Shown: positions 12,101 through 23,700 of the stretch, in pieces | Layout of the letters: each line of letters starts with the position of its first letter | Numbering within the stretch: position 1 is the first letter of the stretch | NCBI GenBank assembly: GCA_947247005.1 | Contig: OX365952.1 | Coordinates: forward strand, 31,064,222 to 31,128,221 | Source: Spisula solida | Taxonomy: Eukaryota > Mollusca > Bivalvia > Venerida > Mactridae | Reading direction: 5' to 3' | DNA length: 64,000 nt | Program-made: the position numbers and the translations under genes | Notes under the pieces: model-generated | Told to the model about the DNA's origin: nothing | What the model saw: the letters and a program-made list of their open reading frames with translations, nothing else | Database searches by the model: none

Positions 12101-12628
12101 GAGCGCTTTCTTGTGCAACTGACTGCTTTGGTAGCCCTCGACAGCACTTTGCAATGCAACGTCTGCTATCCGCGAGCGCTCACCGGAAGCATGTAATTTT
12201 TCCACTTCGTCCGCTACGTAGTGCTTTTTTGAAGCAAGCTGTTCCTAGCATAGCGCTACCGCGCTCGGTAGCGGTTTGGTTAGACAAAAGGCTCCTGGTT
12301 ACTTTAACATCAACTTACTCTTAGTCAATTTTCCTGCGATTTCTTCACCTATATCTACAGAACCATCATCCTTTAGAGGTTCTGGTATAATTGGTTTGAA
12401 TAACTCCTCCTCTTGAGTTTGTGGTGGCTTCAAATTTTTAAAAAATTTCTGTCTATTGATGCGACCCTTGCCACTGCCTTTACTTGCTTTCGTAAATTGT
12501 CTACTTTTATCTCCAGATGTGTGTAAATACGATTTGCTGTCGAAATTAGTAGCACAACACAGTCGGCAAGTTCTGGACGACTTGGAAATCGCATGCTGTA
12601 GCAGCAAGATAGGTCCATTACGCAACAT
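179..12628 (-). CDS. SUPV3L1: SUPV3L1 (SUV3) mitochondrial ATP-dependent RNA helicase, 5' ten exons, 3' end outside window
   Basis: Minus-strand coding exons in order: 12319-12628, 10195-10272, 9241-9348, 7098-7212, 6453-6621, 4626-4737, 3586-3755, 3052-3103, 1248-1376, 179-272. All have AG/GT borders and matching phases, giving about 445 codons of a protein that is about 780 residues in vertebrates. The start (ATG at 12626-12628) opens a basic, Arg/Ser/Leu-rich leader typical of a mitochondrial presequence. Exon 5 carries Walker A, GPTNSGKT (about residues 220-227). Exon 7 carries the DEIQ box in VAVIDEIQM (about 300-308). Exon 9 has [14 protein letters not shown] and exon 10 has [11 protein letters not shown] (motif V). 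The QxxGRxGR motif and C-terminal domain must lie left of position 179. Family knowledge: SUV3 unwinds RNA and DNA in the mitochondrial matrix and works with PNPase in RNA turnover. Exons 7 and 10 are bordered by minisatellites built from their own splice sites. Exon 8 is only 52 bases and was placed by its [14 protein letters not shown] match and by phase. Confidence 0.96.
510..880. mobile_element. Dispersed repeat with 'ccctgatttttccctg' core, copy 1
   Basis: Intronic in SUPV3L1. It shares long, clearly homologous stretches with 9455-9835: 'attccctgataattccctc', the 'tgccagta/agacaattttt' segment, 'ccctgcaggg' and 'ggcattttccctgttttcc', ending in 'gtggccac'. Fragments of the same family recur at 1575-1610 and 1850-1885. 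No coding capacity is visible. Confidence 0.7.
2744..2895. repeat. Long imperfect palindrome (about 75-base arms) in SUPV3L1 intron 8
   Basis: The arms 2744-2818 and 2821-2895 are inverted copies: left 'tgtttttcggtgtaagatc', right 'gatcttacaccgaaaaaca', with 'gagcagctga' and 'tcagctgctc' nearer the centre. The centre is nearly loop-free (ctcgtggctacgccactcg). It starts about 155 bases from the donor of exon 8 (3052). It is probably a fold-back or MITE-type element. Confidence 0.85.
3341..3597 (-). repeat. 40-base minisatellite made of the 5' splice junction of SUPV3L1 exon 7
   Basis: Seven copies of the plus-strand block 'ctcacctc' occur at exactly 40-base spacing (3341, 3381, 3421, 3461, 3501, 3541, 3581). 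The copy at 3581 is the true exon 7 donor. On the minus strand each unit holds the last coding bases of the exon (GATAACTTTGAG) followed by GTGAGTGTAGGG, so six extra donors lie downstream of the real one. Confidence 0.97.
3742..4248 (-). repeat. 25-base minisatellite made of the 3' splice junction of SUPV3L1 exon 7
   Basis: About 20 copies of a 25-28 base unit. On the minus strand each holds an AG acceptor (TATAG or TCTAG) followed by the first coding bases of exon 7 (TTGACGTGGCTGTTATTGAT). The innermost copy is the real acceptor at 3755/3756. Copies vary at a few sites (CTAG or ATAG, GTGG or TTGG) and some carry an extra TTA. Confidence 0.96.
5101..6075. mobile_element. Inverted-repeat element with four internal ~170-base tandem units
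   Basis: The ends are inverted copies of 'ctccactattcg' (left 5128-5140, right 'cgaatagtggagct' near 6061-6074). Inside, units recur every 167-176 bases, each with 'gggggcataatttc', 'gggttggggtcatgatggtg', 'caagtatgcaaagtat' and 'gcactttgaagatattagag'. A related copy lies on the other strand at about 34860-35335. Intronic in SUPV3L1, no transposase seen. Confidence 0.8.
6668..6727. repeat. 60-base fold-back repeat in SUPV3L1 intron 4
   Basis: Inverted arms 'ttaacagtgtagcaata' and 'tattgctacactggttaa' are separated by about 26 bases. It lies just 5' of exon 5 on the minus strand and resembles a very short MITE. Confidence 0.75.
7256..8219. mobile_element. 964-base non-autonomous DNA transposon with ~85-base inverted ends and 8-base TSD
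   Basis: The left end starts CACAGGTAACTGTATCATTA and the right end is its inverse (taatgatacagttacctgtg). The match continues through 'aacagtacctaaaaaa' and 'aaatttagaattcttatac', about 85 bases per arm. The flanks are identical 8-mers, TGTCATGC at 7248-7255 and 8220-8227. The interior has no transposase; its longest open frame is about 65 codons with no recognisable domain. It starts 43 bases from the acceptor of SUPV3L1 exon 4. Confidence 0.93.
8805..9125. repeat. 54-base minisatellite in SUPV3L1 intron 3
   Basis: About six copies of a roughly 54-base unit with 'attgacctttgacctactg', 'aagaagggggtcatctactg' and 'atcacggtcattcac'. The last copies are shortened. It lies about 120 bases from the donor of exon 3 but shows no splice-site homology. 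Confidence 0.92.
9455..9835. mobile_element. Dispersed repeat with 'ccctgatttttccctg' core, copy 2
   Basis: Same family and orientation as 510-880. Shared blocks include 'attccctgataattc', 'ttgctaacagtctgtttga', 'aattttgaaattccctg' and 'ccctgcaggga', ending 'cagtggccacc'. It lies in SUPV3L1 intron 2 about 110 bases upstream of exon 3. No coding capacity was seen. Confidence 0.75.
9925..10110. mobile_element. SINE body fragment
   Basis: It shares blocks with the fuller copy at 33160-33420 in the same orientation: 'ttctgaatagactc', 'cggtgtatagca', 'gatacacgccagact' type sequence, 'gggtaggaaacactc' and 'gaaaagcgtttctgaaat'. The tRNA-like part is missing here. It lies in SUPV3L1 intron 2, close to exon 2. 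Confidence 0.65.
11321..11766. mobile_element. 446-base inverted-repeat element, CAGGG termini, TATCA TSD
   Basis: The left end is CAGGGCTCAACAAAT and the right end ATTTGTTGAGCCCTG. Both are flanked by TATCA (11316-11320 and 11767-11771). The interior holds repeated self-complementary 'ctcgtcctgcaggacgag' blocks near both ends. It lies in SUPV3L1 intron 1. CAGGG termini are common in hAT-type elements, but the visible duplication is only 5 bases. Confidence 0.85.
11971..12287. mobile_element. MITE with TTGTCTAACCA ends, copy 1
   Basis: The left end is TTGTCTAACCATGCCGCTTC and the right end is the inverse (agcggtttggttagacaa). It is related along its length to 14355-14665 ('cttccaaattg', 'tctatgcaact', 'atagcataccgtttcttaac', 'tagcatagcgctacc'). 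It ends only 31 bases from the donor of SUPV3L1 exon 1. No target-site duplication is visible. Confidence 0.8.
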
Positions 12629-14354
12629 GTTTTCGCGACTGTCTTTTACCCCGTCTGCTTATCAGCTTATAAGTGTCACGCTTAATGGAGTATAATTTTA
12701 AACAAGCCTTTCATAAAGCGAGCATTTTACGTTATTGGGATTGATCAAAAGCAGATCGTTTAGTTAGAAACGCAAAAGTATCACGTTTTTCTTTACTTTA
12801 CAATGTCATACTGGTTCCCGTAAAGATTGAAGATGGTTCCCAAAGATTGGTTAAAAGAAAAATCCGTACACAGCGGACTTTTGGGAACGGTCTAAATTCT
12901 AACGGATTTGCTTTTAATATCTGCCGAATTCCTCTTCCGAGTATTATTGGCAGTTTAAAGGCATTCGCCAGGTGATAAAAGAAAAGAAGTAAGTAAATGA
13001 AATTTAAAGGAAAAAAAAGAACAAACAGAATAACAATTGTTGTACACCAAAAACTAATTATGGAGTTGGGCCACTGCCTGCTTGAATGGTCCACAGGAAC
13101 CTGATTTTTTAAAATATATGGCCCAAACACTATCCAGGCCCCGTTACTGACAAGCACCCGTATAGAAAATATTATTAATTTGTTGACTATGGACGATCAC
13201 AATAACTCAAAATACAAAGGGGAATAACTAAACAAATATGCAATGAAGAGTTTTGGTTTTTGTGCACTGCACTACCCCTCAATGAGATATATTCATCTAT
13301 GAAGTTTCAAAATGATGTCTCTAATACTTTTCAAGTTATGGCTTGGACAAAAATATCGGATGGAAGAACGTACAGACAAAGTGGCAACTATAAGCTTCCC
13401 AGAATTTTTGGGAGCATAAAAAACTGCAACATTTTGTTGACAAATACTAAGTTGCGTGAATATAATACTCATTCTTGACTGGAGCGTCAACAATGCCTCA
13501 TTAAACTTTGTCGAAGAATAAAATACTTAACAATTGTTTTTAACTTTTCCTTCACAGATTTCTACTTGCGTTCTTAGCCAAAAATTGCATCAGATACCAC
13601 ATGGTATGTCCACACTGTATAGTTTTCAAGGCATGAAGAAAGGAACACAAGATAATTCCCTTTGTTTTGTTTAGTCTCAACAATTATTCATTAATATATG
13701 GCAGCGATTCACCAAACCAGTTTTCTTGGACTGTGATCTAACAAGTACAAACTTACCCTTTCATCATATTTCATGTGATTGCCATAAGACGTTTCTATCA
13801 AATATTAGCACCACAAGATAATAGGAGTCTCAACACGTCCACCTTTTCAGTGTTTTGTTTGCAATTTATCAGACATAAGCCTTGGGCAACCTTTTTGACC
13901 TCGCTGGTCTGTGCCAGGCAGTACCCAGGTAACGGTTTACCACTTATTTGGTCCAGGTTTTAGCCGGCACACAGGATAGCGGATTGATAGAATGACCTTG
14001 ATATTCCTTAACTATTGGGAGTTGGGTTTAAAATATGAAAAGGGGATTAAGTGATATTCATAAGGATTAGAAGAAATTCGTTTCGAAGTGCCTCTGAGAT
14101 TATAGAGGGATACTAGCAAGATACAGAATGGCGCATTAGGATCAGTTGTTTTCGCTTCATTCCCTATACATATATCACATGAACTAAATGGTTAGCAGCG
14201 CTTGGGGCGAATGAAGTCAGCCCCTTGTGATGTCTGCGATCTGTATGGATGTCTGCAATTTGTCTGCTGCCAAACGGCAATTTATTTTTATTTTCCAGAG
14301 TGATAATTGTATGGCCGATGGAACACATGCTTTACTGATATTATACAGGAGCCC

Positions 14355-14665
14355 AATGCCTAACCAAGCCGCTTCCAAATTGCGCTATCGAGAGCTTTCC
14401 TACGTCTATGCAACTACAAGCTACCAGTGAGTAGGGCTCACCAATAGCATACCGTTTCTTAACACTTTACTAGGCGAGCGCTATCGAGTGCAACGGACCT
14501 CTTTGGTAGCACTCGACAGCACTTTGCTATGCAACGGTCTGCTATCTGCAACGCATGCTGATAACGAATACAGTTTTTCATTTCGTCTGCTATGTAGTGT
14601 TTTTTGAAGCAGGCCGATTCCTAGCATAGCGCTACCGGGCGCTCGGTAGTGGTTTGGTAAGGCAA
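14355..14665. mobile_element. MITE, copy 2 of the 11971-12287 family
   Basis: The left end is 'atgcctaaccaagccgcttc' and the right end 'ggtttggtaaggcaac', an imperfect inverse. The internal sequence matches copy 1 in the same order and orientation, including 'ctatgcaact', 'atagcataccgtttcttaac' and 'gcgctcggtag'. Confidence 0.75.
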
Positions 14666-14866
14666 CATGCTCTAGATAATGAACAACAGAAATACAAGTT
14701 ATGGTGTATATACTTTAATGATAAGGTCTAAAATCACAGCGCAGAGATAGGGTAGCATGCAGTACACTAAATAACAAGTTCATTTTACAGTACAGTGTGA
14801 CAAAAAATAAATGCCCAACATCAATTTAAAGAACAAAGCGGACAAAAAATTAATGCCCAACATAAA

Positions 14867-15330
14867 ACAAGAAGGCCGAAACAGCCCTGTATCGCTCACC
14901 TGTGCACAATAATCTAGTACATGTAGAACCATAATTTATTCAAACTGGACATTTATTTTGGTTGCCATGGTAAGCAGAGTTCTGCATGGATTTCAATTAT
15001 TTAGCTATTTTTAGAATGGATACTCCAAGTGCATTGGGGCTGAAATCCAGCCTACACTTCCAGACAAAAAAATATTTTATCATAGATATTAGAGAAAAAC
15101 AAGCCCAGCCCATGACAAAAATGTCAATTTTGGAAGAGAGTCACCTAACAACTATTCCTGTAAGTTTTTCCAATTTGTTCCCATGGCAACAAGAGTTATT
15201 TATAGATTTTATTTTTTTAGCTATTTTTAGAAAGGATCACCCAAGGAACATTGTTACCCACGGACAGACGCACAGACAACAACTAATCACAAAAGCTCAC
15301 CTTGTCACTATGTGACAGATGAGCTAAAAA
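14867..15330. mobile_element. Inverted-repeat dispersed element
   Basis: It begins 'caagaaggccgaaacagccc' followed by 'tcgctcacctg'. It ends with 'gctcaccttgtcactatg' and 'gatgagctaaaaa'. The ends are partly complementary (gctcacctg against gatgagc). The interior is AT-rich with no recognised protein. Confidence 0.55.
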
Positions 15331-16267
15331 AATACAACATAAATTATACAAAGTTATATAAGTATTCTGACTGAATAAGTGCATCTATGAATAAAGTCTC
15401 AAGTAAAACTTAGACATACATGTACAAATTTATTTTTCAAACTAGTGCTATCACTGGAGTGATGACTTATACCCCAGCAGCACTGCTTTCACACAGGAAT
15501 ATTATTTAAAATTACAGTTACTTTTACCTTTTAAAATCCAGTTAGAAAAGACAAAGTAATAGAGTGGACACAACTTGCATAACTATTGACTATATAACCT
15601 TTGACCTCGAAGTGTGACCTTGACCCTTGAGCTAGGGACCTGGGTCTTGGGCATGACACATTGTCTTGACATAGTGAACATTAGTAACAAGTAATTTTAA
15701 AATCCAGTAAGAAACAACAAAGTTACAGAGCGGACGCAACCCACAGACCAACCAACATGGTAACTCCAGTATACCCCCTTCAAACTAAATTCAACCACTT
15801 GCATTTAGACACAATCTTCCAAAAGCATTATCAATTGCATAGAAAACAAGTCACTGAAATATTGCAAACAAATGAATAGAAAGCAACATACTAAGCTGTC
15901 ACTCTTTAAATTATGGTACTTAAAGTTTAACTCAACTCAACTCACGTTTATTGTAATATAAAATAACATACATGGGCCCTACTGAGGCGTAATACCCAAT
16001 TTTGAAAAAAAGATGTAGACTGTTTTGAGTGTCATTAGCACACATCCCTACAACAAAACTCAAGTTTCACACAATTCTTTATTGATTGTTAAAATAGCTT
16101 AATAATTTGATTTTTTCATCAAATTTCTATTCTCTGCGAGAAGTTCATTCTTTATAGAGCAGCAAATCCTGACTATTTAATGGAAACCACTTGTCAATTT
16201 TTAGTAACTGTGATCTCAAATCAAACGACCACAAACGCAACCTGTTTTTATTTTCTCCCAAGCCATT

Positions 16268-16471
16268 AGATGCATGATAACTTGCGTTTGTTTGTCTCAT
16301 TGCATGATAACTTGCACTCGTTCGTATGCCTCATTGCATGATAACTTGCACTCATTCGTATGTCTCATTGCATGATAACTTGTGTTTGTTTGTTTGTCTC
16401 ATTGCATGATAACTTGTGCTTGTTTGTTTGTCTCATTGCATGATAACTTGCGCTCGTTAATATGTCTCATT
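16268..16471. repeat. ~34-base minisatellite, six copies
   Basis: Six units contain 'tgcatgataacttg' and end 'tgtctcat'. The middle part varies (cgtttgtt, cactcgttcgta, tgcttgttt). It lies in intergenic DNA downstream of LETM1. Confidence 0.93.
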
Positions 16472-17752
16472 TCAGGCTTTGTTTGCTTAATAACCATGCT
16501 ACAATAAAACACCTCATCTATGTTTATAGCTAAACCAATCTCCTGAAGCATCTCAAGGAGAAATCTCAGCTCAAATCAGAGTCTTGGTTTAAGATAAATC
16601 TTAATTTGAAGTCCTTGCAATTTTGCTGTAATAAACTCTACACAAGTTTTTCCTTTTCATTTATGATATCAGTTTGAGTCTGATTTGATATGGAGAGAAA
16701 TATGGCACAGGCACATGGTTTCATTGATTTTAACAACTTATAACTTTTTTAGTCCGACTATCTACTAAAACACCCAAAGGTATCTCACCCGCCAAATTCT
16801 CAAGTAACGGAAGAAAAAACATTCACTGTAGATTATTATTGGTAGCAGTACCCTGACTACGAGATCTGATACGCGAATGTGCTGGGAACGTGTAGTTGGG
16901 GTTCCAGTAAATGAAGATGTTAAAATCGGTGAAATTTTGAGCCTTAGAAATTGAGATATTTCGGGAGATTGGGGCCAGATCGGCTTCTATCTATCTTCAA
17001 CCATCTGTACACAAGTATGCACAAGCTACATCAGTTTATATTTTCTCCGACTATGTATGATTTGCTCAGGTAAAATGATATATGGTGTGTAATAGTCATA
17101 AATAAGGCGAACAAAATTAATGTCATCCTCAATCTTGATGCATAAATATATATTACAGGCTTTGTTTTGCGCAATATATCAATTTCTGCCAGAAAGTCAT
17201 GCCTTGCCAGAGATTTAGATTGGTGTTAATAATAGTTCATCATGCAACTCTCCGCTTATGAAAACAAAGGCGGAAATTAAATTCACACAAAAATTCAGCT
17301 ACTAAATTACCAGGTATGTTAATTGAGGGTTCGAGGACCACGTTAAGTTTGTTCGCACTGTAATACATTGATGATTAAAAGCTGTGGACCAGGATGCATG
17401 TTGGAAACTTTACATTGGTTCAAAATCACTCCCAATATATACTACATAGTCAAATCATCTGAAATTCATTTTTTTTATGGGAAAAATTCATTTTACCCTA
17501 CGTTTGCAAGTTTACCCGCTTAACTCACTGCTACTGTTTCAAACCAACAGTCATAAATGCTTGTCTCATTTCAAAAGTATCTTTTAGTCTGTTAACAAAT
17601 AACTTAACATGTAATTCATAACATAGGGATAAGGCTCATGAGTTCAAATTCTTGCTCTATATACAATATAGAATGCATACCAATGTTTTTGGACTCAATA
17701 AGCCATATCCTCATGATTCATGATAATCATTTAACACATTTTTCATTCTTTT

Positions 17753-20700
17753 TTAATCTCCTTTTTTACACTGTTCTTTTTCCTCTTTTTCTTTCACTTT
17801 TTCTGCCATTTCAAGTTCATTCTCTTTCTGGATTAAGTTCATCATGGCCGTCACTTGAGTTTTATTCATTTTTAGATTTTCTCGACCAACAGCTTCAGTA
17901 ACCTAGATGAGAACAGATATAAACATGATACCAAAATTGTTACAGCAACTTCTACACATGTGGAGGAAAGGAAAATTGACATTTATGTGAATTTTCATGA
18001 TAGCGTTTGACCTGCTGCTACCAGGAATCGAATCCAGGTGGGCATGTTACAAATGTCTATGTGACCATATCTACCTGTAATACATGGTTTATGTCTATGT
18101 GACCATATCTACCTGTAATACATGGTTTATGTCTATCATACCATACCTACCTGTAATACATGGTTTATGTCTATCATACCTACCTGTAGTACATGGTTTA
18201 TGTCTATCATACCTACCTGTAGTACATGGTTTATGTCTATCATATCATACCTACCTGTAATACATGGTTTATGTCTATCATACCATACCTAACTGTAATA
18301 CATGGTTTATGTCTATCATACCATACCTACCTGTAATACATGGTTTATGTCTATCAGACCATACCTATCTGTAATACATGGTTTATGTCTATCAGACTAT
18401 ACCTACCTGTAATACATGGTTTATGTCTATCAGACCATACCTACCTGTAATACATGATTTATGTCTATCAGACTATACCTATCTGTAATACGTCATGGTT
18501 TACGTCTATCAGACTATACCTACCTGTAATACATGGTTTATGTCTATCAGACCATACCTACCTGTAATACATGATTTATGTCTATCAGACTATACCTACC
18601 TGTAATACATGGTTTATGTCTATCAGACCATACCTACCTGTAATACATGGTTTATGTCTATCAGACCATACCTACCTGTAATACATGGTTTATGTCTATC
18701 ATACCTACCTGTAGTACATGGTTTATATCTATCATACCTACCTGTAATACATGGTTTATGTCTATCAGACCATACCTACCTGTAATACATGGTTTATGTC
18801 TATCAGACCATACCTACCTGTAGTACATGGTTTATGTCTATCAGACCATACCTACCTGTAATACATGGTTTATGTCTATCAGACCATACCTGCCTGTAGT
18901 ACATGGTTTATGTCTATCATACCTACCTGTAGTACATGGTTTATGTCTATCAGATCATACCTACCTGTAGTACATGGTTTATGTCTATCAGACCATACCT
19001 ACCTGTAATACATGGTTTATGTCTATCAGACCATTCCTAACTGTAATACATGGTTTATGTCTATCAGACCATACCTACCTGTAGTACATGGTTTATGTCT
19101 ATCAGACCATCGTGATCTGTATCCAGAACTTCTAACACTTTCTGCATTCTAACATCGTCTGGAACTGTCTGCATTTGTTTTAAGGATGCCAAAACATCGT
19201 TGATACTGATCAAGTTGCTCCTGAAAACACAAATAAATCAATGAATCTAGCAACCTTAACCTCAGAGGTACAAATATATGACCTTGACCTTGGAGGCCAG
19301 ACAGAGTATGTGACCTTAACCTTAGAGATACAAATATATGATTTTGACCTCGGAGGCCAGAGTATGTGACCTAAACCTTAGAGATACAAATATATGATCA
19401 TGAGATCAGGTGTACAAATACATGACATTAACCCTAAGATATATATATATGTGACCTTGACATTAGAGGTAAAGTATGTGACTTTAAACTGAGATGAACA
19501 ACTACATGACCTTGAGCTCAGATGTACAAAAACATGACTTTGACCTCAGGGAAACAGATACAATACATTGAGCTCAGGGTTACACATACATGACCTTGAG
19601 CTCAGATGAACAAAAACATGACAATGGCATGAGCTTAGATGTACAAAAACATGACTTTGAGCTTAGATGTACAAAAACATGACTTTGAGCTCAGATGAAC
19701 AAAAACTTGACTTTGAGCTTAGATGTACAAAAACAAGACTTTGAGCTCAGATGAACAAAAACATGACCATGGCATGAGCTCAGATGTACAGAAACATGAC
19801 TTTGAGCTTAGATGTACAAAAACAAGACTTTGAGCTCAGATGAACAAAAACATGACCATAGCATGAGCTCAGATGTACAAAAACATGACTTTGTGCTCAG
19901 ATGTACAAACACATGACCTTGTGCTCAGATGTACAAAAAAATGACCTTGAGTTCAGATGTACAAAAACATGACCATCAGCTCCGAGCGACAAATACATGA
20001 CCTTAAGCTTGGAGGTACAAAAAACATGACCAAAAGTATGTGATAAATTATATTTACTTTTTCTCCGAAATCGATTCAAGAATTTCTTCGCGGCTGTCAT
20101 CTTGTTCGGCTTTCATCATATCTTCCTCCTGTTGGGTGATGCTCTCTTGTATATTAACTTTGTCATCCTGTAGCTTATCAATAGTTTTATCAAAGTCTTT
20201 AAGGGCTTTATCCATACGTTTTAGAAGTAATTTAGCATTCCTAGTTTCTTCTATCTGCTTTTCTTGATCAGTATCCAGAATTATAGTCTTAATATCTTCA
20301 ACATCCTAAAACATAACACAACTTAAAATCAGTAATATGTTGTTATGACACATATTTTGCAGTCAATTTGATTCAACTGTATTAGAATATAAGTCTATAA
20401 ACTTGTATATGCAAGTAACATTACAATTATTGTTTGGACAATCATTTGCTGACAAAAATGGAAGTGTCATTTCAGTTTCTAATTGTATACCTAATAGACA
20501 TTAACTAATATATCATGATAGTAAAAAATTGCTGTTTGATATTTTTGATAATATCCTGTCGGGAAGCTATCCTTATCATAAAATGCCCCATCACACATAA
20601 CAAATCTATTTAAGGAAGCCTGACGAATATAGTAATTTTGTGATATCTAGATAGTCTAGACTGTCATGGTAATTAATAGAAAGATGTGTGGCAATATTTG

Positions 20701-23700
20701 AGATGAGATTTATCTCAGATAGGAAGGCCTCGGGAGGTTGGGGCCTGGCTTGTCATCAGTAACACCAACCTCTTTGTATTCATCTAAATCCTCAGCAACT
20801 TCTGCCATCTCATCTTTATAATGTAGAGCTTTATCTTCGATGGCTTTCTCAATATCGGAGAGATCTTTTACAGTGATATCTTCATCCTCGCCAAGTTCTT
20901 CAGCAATATCTTTAAGTTCTAGACAAGAGTAATGAAAAACATTAGTGACATAAAGAAAGCCCGAGTTAGACCAATAAGCACATTACACAAGTCTGTGAAA
21001 AGTGTCCATGGCCACCTATATATACATATTTTAATAGGAGATTCGCCACCAAGGATTTCTCTGTTTGTACATGTCCCTCACAGAAACATTCACACCTCAA
21101 CTATTAATCCATATATTTAAATTGAATGAGTTCACATAATTGGTCTAGAACACTTTTCATGATATCACGGACCTGTGGCACATTGGTCCTAAAAAATTGA
21201 GCATGGCAAATACTAACACTGGGCTGACCATCTTGGAGGGAGTCTTAGAACAAGTATGGACTGACGATGGAGGAAGGATGATCCAAGAAGATCACTAAAA
21301 TGTCACTTAACTGTTACAGGTGAGCGAGAGTTAAAAATAATCAATATCTGACCCTTTTAGTGATTATTAAACTCGTCATTAATCATTAAAGCCATAGAAA
21401 TATATTGCTGATTAAAATAACATAATGATAAATTCTTAACAATTTTCTTGCCAGGAAACTTGAGTGTTCATGAGTGACCTAGCTTTTGAAGCCACACGGC
21501 CATATTCCTAAATCACCCACAATGTTCTTGATGCAAACATTCACACCAAGTGTGTGAAGATGGGAGCAAAATTGTGACCTAAACCTATAGTGGAATTTAG
21601 CTGGTTTAAGAAAGGAACCAAGATGGTGATACAATTGGGTGCAAGTTTGGTTTAAGTAGATTCATAAATGAAACATTATTGTGTAGACAAGGCTAAAATA
21701 GTCAATGTCTAGCCTTTTCCGGGGTGTGTGACAATGGAAGCCACAGTTGGGTATAGTTGGTTCAAGAAACGAACCAATGTATTAAGGTGATACATATAAC
21801 GATGGGTGTGTGCAAGTTTGGTTAGAATCATATGAAAGATAAAGCAGCTATTGTGCAGACAAGACCTAAGTAGTGGGAAATCGCTGGTTCAAGAAAGAAC
21901 CCAGACAGTATGGTGATACAAGTTGTGTGCATGTTTGGTTTAAATCAAATCTTAAATGAAGCCTATATCATGCAGATAAGATAATTGTTGAAGGACGGTC
22001 AACAGGTGAACACAAAAGAATTGAAAAGATAAGCTAAAATGAAGTGAACTAGAAATGTGTCAATGAGACACGGGGACCCCATTATAACACATCATTTCAA
22101 ATGGGGAAGGAGAGGGGAATATCTGGTTTAGGTAACATCCTTTACGGTCATCTAGACATTGGGGTTGTTAAACTGTAATTCTACCCAATAGTTCAACACA
22201 CAAGATTTTGGTTAACATATGTATGTACGTACAGACGGACGGACAGCACCATTGCTATATGACCCCCACTTATAATAAGTGTGGAGGCACAAAAAGATAA
22301 TAGAAAGTCGGACAGGAAAGGCAGCACTCAACCTAGCCAGCTGAGCACAGAAAACATAAAAAACATCACATACCAAAATTACACAGCACAATGCCCAACA
22401 CATAACTGAACATTCAAAGTCAAACATAAATACCTTCGGATGGTTTGTCAACAATGGGTTTCGCTATGTCTGAGATAACTGTATCTTTTGGTTGGTCTAT
22501 CACAGTTTCAGTATCTACTTTCGTTGCAATGGGTTCTTCAACTTCAGGACTGACAGCTTTCTTCTCTTTCAGTTCCTCTTCCATGGATTTGTCCTGTTTC
22601 TGACGTTCATGAAGTCGTTGCGCCACCTCTTTCCTAATCATCTGTTGATCCATCATTTGTAGCGTTACTTCTGCTAATTCTCGTTTCTTTCGTTCCTTTT
22701 CTTTCTCCAACTGTTCTTCTTCCAATTTCTTTTGTTCTTCATCTTTCTTCCGTTCTTCATCCTTTTTCCGTTCTTCTCGAAGCTCTTCTTCCTATTCAGT
22801 AGAAACATGATTTTTTTTACCTTTGACAGATTTCACCGATGACACAAGAACTAATCTATCTACATGTTTATGATTACATGTGGGGGAATTAAAGAAAAAG
22901 AAATTGCAAAATGAATTTTGACTTTGCTGTTATTAAAAAACTTTTACTGCCTTAATGTACATCGAATTTCAGTAGAAGTAATTTGTCCAAAACAAAAAGT
23001 ACCTGTCCTGGATAACTGCTTTTTTTGCAGATTGGCTATAATTAACCTTACAATAGACATTTATAAATGTAAATTGAAATGAACGTACGTAATTTTGGTT
23101 GTGAAACATTGAAATAATGCACACCTTGGCTAATCCAATAAATTAATTTGTAAATGCCTTTCAAGCAATGTACGAGTAATCAGTGAGAGGAGATTGTAAG
23201 TTACTGACAAGGGAGGTAATCAGTGAGAGGAGACTGTAAGTTACTGACAAGGGAGGTAATCAGTGAGCGGAGACTGTAAGTTACTGACAAGGGAGGTAAT
23301 CAGTGAGAGGAGAATGTAAGTTACTGACAAGGGAGGTATCATTGAGAGGAGACTGTAAGTTACTGACAAGGGAGAAAATCAGTGAGGGAGATTGTAAGTT
23401 ACTGACAAGGGAGATAATCATTGAGAGGAGACTGTTAAGTTACTGACAAGGGTGGTAATCATTGAGAGGAGATTGTAAGTTACTGTCAAGGGAGGTAATC
23501 AGTGAGAGGAGACTGTAAGTTACTGACAAGGGAGGTAATCAGTGAGAGGAGACTGTAAGTTACTGACAAGGGAGGTAATCAGTGAGAGGAGACTGTAAGT
23601 TACTGACAAGGGAGGTAATCAGTGAGAGGAGACTGTAAGTTACTGACAAGGGAGGTAATCAGTGAGAGGAGATTGTAAGTTATTGACAAGGGAGGTAATC

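Larger units (their letters stand above)
12629..17752. other. Intergenic region between SUPV3L1 5' end and LETM1 3' end
   Basis: It contains the MITE copy at 14355-14665, an inverted-repeat element at about 14867-15330, dispersed repeat at about 15430-15790 (shared 'ggagtgatga', 'cacaggaatatta' with 6880-6960) and a minisatellite at 16268-16471. The SUPV3L1 promoter must lie just right of 12628, but no TATA box or CpG cluster was recognised. No coding sequence could be supported; the remaining 12700-14300 and 16500-17700 show nothing I can name. Confidence 0.6.

Noticed and set aside
11942..12324. 84- and 117-codon plus-strand frames
   Set aside because: They lie in a MITE whose related copy at 14355-14665 does not keep the frames open.
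18053..19108. Regular direct repeats that could be mistaken for a CRISPR array
   Set aside because: There are no unique spacers; the whole 38-base unit repeats head to tail and derives from the LETM1 exon end in a eukaryotic intron.
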